In this document: positions 45,772 to 45,773 of the stretch, piece by piece
How the letters are laid out: each line of letters starts with the position of its first letter
Position numbering within the stretch: the stretch's first letter is position 1
Assembly (NCBI RefSeq): GCF_016107575.1
Contig: NZ_JABAST010000025.1
Coordinates: forward strand, 1-45,773
DNA length: 45,773 nucleotides
Source: Psychrobacter faecalis
GTDB lineage: Bacteria; Pseudomonadota; Gammaproteobacteria; Pseudomonadales; Moraxellaceae
Reading direction: 5' to 3'
Notes under the pieces: generated by a model
The model's input: the letters and a program-made list of their open reading frames with translations, nothing else
Database searches by the model: none
Told to the model about the DNA's origin: nothing
Position numbers and translations under genes: made by a program

Positions 45772-45773
45772 TG

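Overview
The window looks like a chromosomal segment of a gammaproteobacterium of the Moraxellaceae, most probably Psychrobacter. This is inferred from moderate-to-low GC, Moraxellaceae-like proteins, a methylcitrate cluster with AcnD/PrpF plus PrpD and no sigma54-type PrpR, and unusually long RecB and RecC. No database search was possible.

Layout. Positions 1-54 are the 3' end of an IS3-family element that has cut off a lipoprotein serpin gene (55-749). Then come a small lipoprotein, a non-coding stretch with several perfect palindromes, a divergent pair of AidB-like acyl-CoA dehydrogenase and PaaX-type regulator, and an unknown single-span membrane protein. From 5981 to 20338 lies the propionate region: LysR regulator, divergent NRAMP-like transporter, prpB, prpC, acnD, an inserted ParD-like/RelE-ParE toxin-antitoxin pair on the opposite strand, prpF, an MsbA-like ABC exporter, an ElaA-like acetyltransferase and prpD. 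PrpC joins propionyl-CoA and oxaloacetate, AcnD+PrpF and/or PrpD dehydrate 2-methylcitrate, and PrpB splits methylisocitrate to pyruvate and succinate.

From 20402 to 29415 are an SDR oxidoreductase, a DUF2868/DUF3482-type membrane protein-GTPase pair, an ArsA-like ATPase with a small protein ending in Cys-Cys, a CstA-family transporter, an unknown protein and hypoxanthine phosphoribosyltransferase. From 29515 to 40982 runs recC-recB-recD on the minus strand. Two poorly known genes follow (one an anchored, reduced ModA-like protein), then tRNA-Arg(CCT).

The last 2.7 kb is a pile-up of mobile DNA: a complete-looking IS3-family element (43105 to about 44434), an IS630-family element abutting it (about 44437-45411), a gene fragment, and the tail of a further transposase at the edge. 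The most unusual signal is here. The two unrelated ISs each carry the same 57-60 bp two-hairpin sequence inside the transposase gene (45/52 identical bases in the core). It enters the reading frame in the same phase, brings the same GGA-TAA stop, and shows compensatory changes in the stems. It appears to be a tiny structured mobile repeat, described under findings.
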